A DNA stretch of 64,000 nucleotides from Ridgeia piscesae (Eukaryota; Annelida; Polychaeta; Sabellida; Siboglinidae): NCBI GenBank assembly GCA_025642075.2, contig JAODUO010000111.1, positions 368,501-432,500 of the forward strand, in the 5' to 3' direction. Shown here piece after piece: positions 59,501 to 64,000 of the stretch; position 1 is the stretch's first letter; the number at the start of each line of letters is the position of its first letter. The translations under genes were made by a program, and so were the position numbers. The notes beneath the pieces are model-generated. The model saw only the letters and a list, made by a program, of their open reading frames with translations, was not told the origin of the DNA and ran no database searches.

Positions 59501-59763
59501 ATTTAGCAACAATTAAGACTTCTGTAATAATAATAACTTCAACTAATGTATCTAAATCCTTGGACACCAAGCTGCATGACGATGTATCAAGACAACTGGA
59601 CTGGTCAATCACAGAGTCCATCAGTAGTATTCCAGGGGTCAACAGACTGGTCCAGGCATTAGGGAGCTGTGGCGAACCGAACATACCATACATAATATGC
59701 TACATCATCTGTCAAATGGTAACGTAAAATCCTTAAGATATAACCAAGATCTGTGCAACTTAC

Positions 59764-59905
59764 CCATGGTGCTGGGGGAGAGAGGCTGTTCCCCCGGCCT
59801 CAGTTTCCCCCTTCCTTCTCCCTCCTCACTCGCACCCCTTCCACTGTCCCCAGACCCTGTACTGTCCTTGTCCCTCTCCGCTGTCACCTCCAATGTGTTG
59901 TCACC
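59764..59905 (-). CDS. Penultimate exon of the adhesion-receptor-like gene: acidic Ser/Gly-rich segment
   Basis: The acceptor TGTGTGATTGCAG is followed by GGTGACAAC in phase 0, which matches the phase-0 donor of the exon at 60811. The 47 codons read GDNTLEVTAERDKDSTGSGD, then SGRGASEEGEGRGKLRPG and EQPLSPSTM, ending at a consensus donor, ATGG|GTAAGT (phase 1). The DSTGSGDSGRGxSEEGE segment looks like the acidic Ser/Gly linkers of protocadherin-type cytoplasmic tails. This is recognition by eye, not by alignment. Plus-strand frames over the same bases are shadows. Confidence 0.75.
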
Positions 59906-60810
59906 CTGCAATCACACACGTCTCTATTATGCACACCTCTTTGTTACTTACACCTTTGTATTATGGACACATGCATCTTTATCAAACCTACTTTCTATTC
60001 ATTAAACAAGTTGTTTACTGCAGCGTCATTTCAACCTGACACTCAGACAACAGGAAGTCACCCGAGAATATTCTGCACCGAAAATAAGCCAAAAATAGCT
60101 GCATGATTATTACAAAGTCTCTAATTCCATATTTTTTTAGGTTTGGTCAGAAATGTACAATGTCATCTTTCAAAGTCTTGCTTATTTTTCTCGAAACACA
60201 ATCCAAAAACTAATAAAACACGTGCATTTGGTATCCTATATATTAGATAATAGCATGAGCCTAAATGATAGTATTAAAAAAATTTAACTTTATATAATTA
60301 TTTTGCAATATAAAAAAAAAATCTACTGAAGATATTTCAAGAATTTTTTTTAAGGGTAACGATCTGCGGAATTAAACATGTACACACTACATTTCACTAT
60401 TTCTTTTAAATCATAACTTGTTAGTGTTGTGGAAAATGCCTTGATACTGAAACTGAAAAAATATTCTTTTAAGCAATTTGCCATCTAACTCCCACATGTT
60501 GGAATTCATCAATTGGCCATTTTTTTTTTACTAACATGCAACATGCATGTAATATACAGCCACACATGCGGCATTTCATGCATCACTGTTCATGCGACAT
60601 ATATCAGCAGCAAAGCACTAAGCATCATGCACCGTCACACATGCACACATTCTAAACTTTGTTCTGCCAAATTCCAAACCATTTGAGAACACAACTTTAA
60701 CACGTTTATTGTGTCGTAATATCTCACTCCAGTGCCCTCAGACAAACAGGTCAGATGATTTCATAGCAAATAACGAAAACCTTCAAATTGCTAAACATTC
60801 TGAAGTTTAC
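59906..60810 (-). other. Intron of the adhesion-receptor-like gene
   Basis: A 905-bp phase-0 intron with donor GAG|GTAAAC and acceptor GATTGCAG, AT-rich. Nothing else is recognised. Confidence 0.7.
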
Positions 60811-60918
60811 CTCAATCTCCGTTTGTTTACTGAACCAATATTCTGTGTTGGGTGGGATGTCGCGCGGTCTCGTGGAGTAGTTGGGCTCATAGGAGTTTGG
60901 CCAGTTGCAATAGTTGTT
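60811..60918 (-). CDS. Upstream exon of the adhesion-receptor-like gene
   Basis: A 108-nt exon (36 codons, phase 0 at both ends) between acceptor TTGAATTTGTAG and donor ATTGAG|GTAAAC. The peptide is NNYCNWPNSYEPNYSTRPRD followed by IPPNTEYWFSKQTEIE. It is rich in Asn, Pro and Tyr, and the residues read as protein, unlike the AT-rich flanks. Its phase joins the next exon without a gap. No transmembrane helix or extracellular domain appears in the window, so the upstream exons lie beyond 64 kb or were not recognised between 61 and 64 kb. Confidence 0.65.
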
Positions 60919-61228
60919 CTACAAATTCAATACAATTCACATGCAAAGAATTCACAAATCTCATTCAATACGCTTCACATGCACGAAATATTCCAACTAC
61001 GCAGCAGACATGCATTTGTTAGTTTCTATAAAATGTACTTATTTTATGTTTCTCTTGAGGGACACCTGCGTAACTGAGATGAATGCTTTCACACGTTAGT
61101 ATCAAACTCATAACTACGTAAACACTATTGAACAGAGTCGTACTTCGGAGACCAGTGTCTAAATAAAGTTTATTATTATTACAGTATATTGTTATTATTA
61201 TCCTGATTAGTTTGTACCAGATGAACAG
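60919..61228. other. No further exon recognised
   Basis: AT-rich intron-like sequence upstream (minus strand) of the 60.8-kb exon. Confidence 0.35.
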
Positions 61229-61230
61229 CT

Positions 61231-61398
61231 GTGTTGATATAGTTTTTGTTGATATAGTTTTTGTTGATATAGTTTTTGTTGATATAGTTTTTGTTGATAT
61301 AGTTTTTGTTGATATAGTTTTTGTTGATATAGTTTTTGTTGATATAGTTTTTGTTGATATAGTTTTTGTTGCTATAGTTTTTGTTGATATAGTTTATG
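61231..61398. repeat. 15-bp tandem repeat, 11 units
   Basis: TTGATATAGTTTTTG repeats with a single GCTATAG variant near 61370. The period of 15 yields stop-free FVDIV and NKNYI frames that are not genes. Confidence 0.97.
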
Positions 61399-61735
61399 TC
61401 AAAATTATGTACCATTACATAACTGTTATATTTTTTGTAGAAACAGAAACATATTTACAACTGTTACTAATTAATATAAATTATTATTATTTATATCACT
61501 CCAGTTTTAAAAAAACAACTAACATGAATATTACATGGAAACAACAACTTATTAAAATATTAATTACAGACAATTTAATTATGTAGACAATGTTCTTTAA
61601 TGATTCTGCATTAATCTTTGTAACAATGAACGACACTATGTCAACAAATTCCACAAATTTAAACATCTCACAAATTCCTATCACCCGCACGTGACAACTA
61701 AAAATAAACACACAACATTTAAGCTGCCCCTCGCT
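61399..61735. other. No recognisable feature
   Basis: AT-rich sequence. Confidence 0.35.
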
Positions 61736-61746
61736 TGCATTTCAGT

Positions 61747-61930
61747 AGGGATTAATACCCAGACAAAGGGGGTGTTTCGGTCAGAATTTGTCAACAAAAT
61801 TCTATGCAACTGCCTTTCTGAATTGCGACATAAGCGGCTCAAACGAGACACCCCAGGGAGCCACCTTGTGGCTGAATGTGAAACCATTCATGAGCGGCTG
61901 TCAATACAATATCGGCTGGCGGTGAACACC
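61747..61930 (+). other. Low-confidence coding-like stretch
   Basis: After an acceptor-like CTTGCATTTCAG, a plus frame reads GINTQTKGVFRSEFVNKILC, then LSELRHKRLKRDTP, HLVAECETIHERLSIQYRL, and runs on into a hydrophobic stretch to 62089. The composition is protein-like, but I recognise no family and the strand is opposite to the neighbouring gene. It could be an intronic transposon remnant. Confidence 0.2.
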
Positions 61931-62545
61931 AATATTGTACAGACTTCCTGCTGTTTTACATTTATTATAATCTCCGTTCCCGTGGTAGTTGGCACTGCTC
62001 TAATAACCAGCTTTCTTGGCCCCCCCACACCTGCACATTTCTGCCTGCATCATCCTTGTTTTGTTTCAAGATTAGGCCAAACGAATTAGCATTTTCACTT
62101 GGCCACAACACTAACAGTGATATGTATGTATTTGTCTCACATAAATGTTAATTTATTATTAGTAGTATCAATCCAACATAGTTAATTGTTATTTAATTAT
62201 CATTGATTCACTGGTTTGTGGAACGTGGCTGACTTGTGTGAGAAATTGTACAAACATAGTTAACAACGACAATTTGTAAAACATGTACAGTTATTTAAAT
62301 TATTAAGCTACAAAAAAGCATTACTTATCCCAAAAATGTACCATAGAAATAACAATGCCATGTTCACAGGTGTCTATTTACCTTTGTAACTAAGTTGAAT
62401 ATACATGTAGATATGTTTAGTAACTCGTTTCTTCTCACTATTTAAAGAAAACTATAATAAAATATAAACTATTTCACCAAATTATTAAACTCCCAAATGA
62501 AAATAAGACTGAATCACATACTCCACGACACACACAGAAAATAAA
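61931..62545. other. No recognisable feature
   Basis: AT-rich unique sequence. Confidence 0.35.
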
Positions 62546-62548
62546 AGC

Positions 62549-62845
62549 AAAGGTAAGTTCTTATATAGCACAGTATCCAATCTTCATAACTGTTCAAACC
62601 CTTTTACACTTTACTCCCTAGTACACCTGTTCAGTTGAGCACCATCGCAACATCTCTGTGAAGTATTCAGCCATGCTGCAATTAATGCATGAGACTATCC
62701 ATAAAAAATCCACCACTGTCTATCACCAGATACTTAGCTCTTTAATAAACTTGCCCACGATTTGATGTGACCGCACTGGTTTTGAACCCAGGTTGTCTCG
62801 ACTGAGTCAGTCAAATGCTCTAGCTACTGGAGTCAGACCGCATTT
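62549..62845 (-). mobile_element. tRNA-derived SINE, near full length
   Basis: On the minus strand an A-box-like GTAGCTAGAGCATTTGACTG and B box GGGTTCAAAACC (about 62785-62797) form the tRNA-like head. The body matches the copy at 44106-44415 (CTGCAATTAATGCATGAGAC, then CACCTGTTCAGTTGAGCACC in plus orientation), and so does the tail GGTAAGTTCTTATATAGC. The overall size is about 300 bp. Confidence 0.8.
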
Positions 62846-64000
62846 GCATTTTCCATAGGCGACCATTATAACGTTTCCTTCATTTCCTACTAATCTTGAT
62901 GAGCTCTGTTATTGACAATTTCACAGCATATTTATTCTCCATAGACAGAAGTTCTGTGAAAAATTTGTGAACTTTTAATACCTCAGGCTCCCACAAACTT
63001 CTTTCAAACCTTACACCCCTCCATTTCTGCTTGAACCACCCACGGATTGCCCCTGATTACATCACCAAGCAAAATGACAACTGTATTAATATGCAGAAAT
63101 GCACCGACTGACAGCTGTAATAATTTGACAGCTCTGATGCCGCGCTGCACGAAAACATCATTTCTAATCACTACACACTACATATGTGCTCACAGAAATT
63201 CAAACAACCTGCATAATGCTGGTTTTAAAGGGTACTCTTTGGTCGGGGAATGGCGGATAAGCACCTTATTGTGGTCTTACATCTACTGTTAAACCGCTGC
63301 ACAGACCCTGTGACACCAACAAGTGCCTTGGCCTGGCCTGGGTGAGCTGCTTAAGTGTTCTCGAGGTGTGCACAGGACCAACACACAATGCAGTCGTCGG
63401 ATTAAGGAAAACTTTGTTGTCTGACAAGAAACTTAGCGACTACTGAAACACTGAACCAGACTCGACAATTACAGTGGATTAGCATGATACCCCATATGAT
63501 CCCTCGTTGAACAATCGAATAACACCGATGCGGGTGTGGTTATTACCACAATGTGTGGGCGATTATGTCTAACTTCTTATGGTGGATTTAGCTTAATCAC
63601 GAGTATATTTGCATGTGACTTTTGATTTCAGGTTACCGGAATCACGCCATTGCCATGTTAATGTATACTGCTGCATGCTGAGGATTATATTCACTGACTT
63701 CATCAACATATTAAATCATTAGATTCTCATGACCTACCTTTGACATTGTTATTGTATGACAACACTGACCGGCAGACAAATGTACAACTGGACACTCAGA
63801 CTGACCAATTAGATTCTGGTGTAACAAATGGACAGATAAAAGGATTTGTCAATCAATATTATTACCAAATATGGCTGTTAATTATCCATTATATTACTCA
63901 TCTACAATTAGTAATAGGTCCACATGTTTGGTATAATATTAGTTTCATTACAAATTAATCCAAGTGCATAATTAATAACTGGTCCAATGTTTGTCATCTA
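62846..64000. other. No recognisable gene
   Basis: AT-rich sequence with short open frames (63047-63292, 63740-63958) lacking domains or splice support. Confidence 0.35.

Larger units (their letters stand above)
56567..59763 (-). other. Intron of the adhesion-receptor-like gene
   Basis: A 3.2-kb phase-1 intron with donor ATGG|GTAAGT and acceptor TCTTTCAG. It contains TA and GT/GTGTT microsatellites and open stretches such as the plus frame 58277-58636 (YNDTLTSQCKTTPSLPDER ...) and, at about 59500-59720, a plus frame (LHDDVSRQLDWSITESI ...) that I could not assign. Confidence 0.7.

Noticed and set aside
59500..59720. Exon on either strand around LHDDVSRQLDWSITESI
   Set aside because: Both strands are open over the same bases and neither joins the neighbouring gene in phase, so the strand cannot be decided.

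Overview
This is a eukaryotic, intron-bearing, repeat-rich animal chromosome segment. There are no operons, Shine-Dalgarno sites, rRNA or functional tRNA genes. Split genes with GT-AG introns, CR1/L2-type and endonuclease-reverse-transcriptase LINEs, tRNA-derived SINEs, a PIF/Harbinger-like element, short inverted-repeat elements and very long uninterrupted microsatellites point to an invertebrate metazoan. A marine invertebrate, perhaps a mollusc or another spiralian, is my guess; the sequence does not settle the phylum.

Layout. 1-20 kb is AT-rich and almost entirely repeats: a foldback repeat (0.29-1.05 kb), a 117/118-bp satellite (1.75-3.79 kb), a ~290-bp inverted-repeat element (3.85 and 12.3 kb), an LTR-like unit (4.66 kb), 117-bp repeats (6.3 kb), a hairpin-rich block (7.4 kb), a triplicated segment (7.86-8.41 kb), a PIF/Harbinger-like element with a Myb/SANT-like peptide (9.07-10.65 kb), a decayed CR1-like LINE with a 2A-like motif (11.2-13.5 kb), a giant inverted 17-18-bp minisatellite (13.58-14.26 kb), a tRNA-derived SINE (14.95 kb), a 22-bp minisatellite (17.6-18.5 kb) and a second decayed LINE with a PHD-like finger (18.5-19.9 kb).

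20.5-54 kb is visibly richer in CpG. It carries the best-supported gene, a BTB-BACK-Kelch (KLHL-type) gene on the minus strand, with three coding exons at 24806-24549, 23610-22437 and 21938-21573, a candidate non-coding first exon ending at 34982, and a poly(A) signal near 21291. One extra base near 23283 breaks the frame of the middle exon. Other content: a candidate plus-strand first coding exon (30669-30801), SINE copies all in minus orientation, a 26-bp minisatellite whose units each carry a CRE-like TGACGTCA (38.7-39.16 kb), a 21-bp minisatellite (39.9-40.4 kb), a 1.2-kb CT/CCGT low-complexity block, a 750-bp GGTC array, an inverted-repeat element (52.6 kb) and the 3' end of a LINE with a GGTGA tail (53.07-53.89 kb).

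55-64 kb is again AT-rich and CpG-poor. It holds the last three exons (60918-60811, 59905-59764, 56566-56286, minus strand) of a gene whose phases join exactly. They encode a hydrophilic, proline-rich C-terminal tail ending in a hydrophobic PDZ-ligand-like motif. It resembles the cytoplasmic tail of a cadherin-type adhesion receptor, but the family is not proven.

The two genes show no evident functional link. Most long open frames here run through microsatellites and are not genes.
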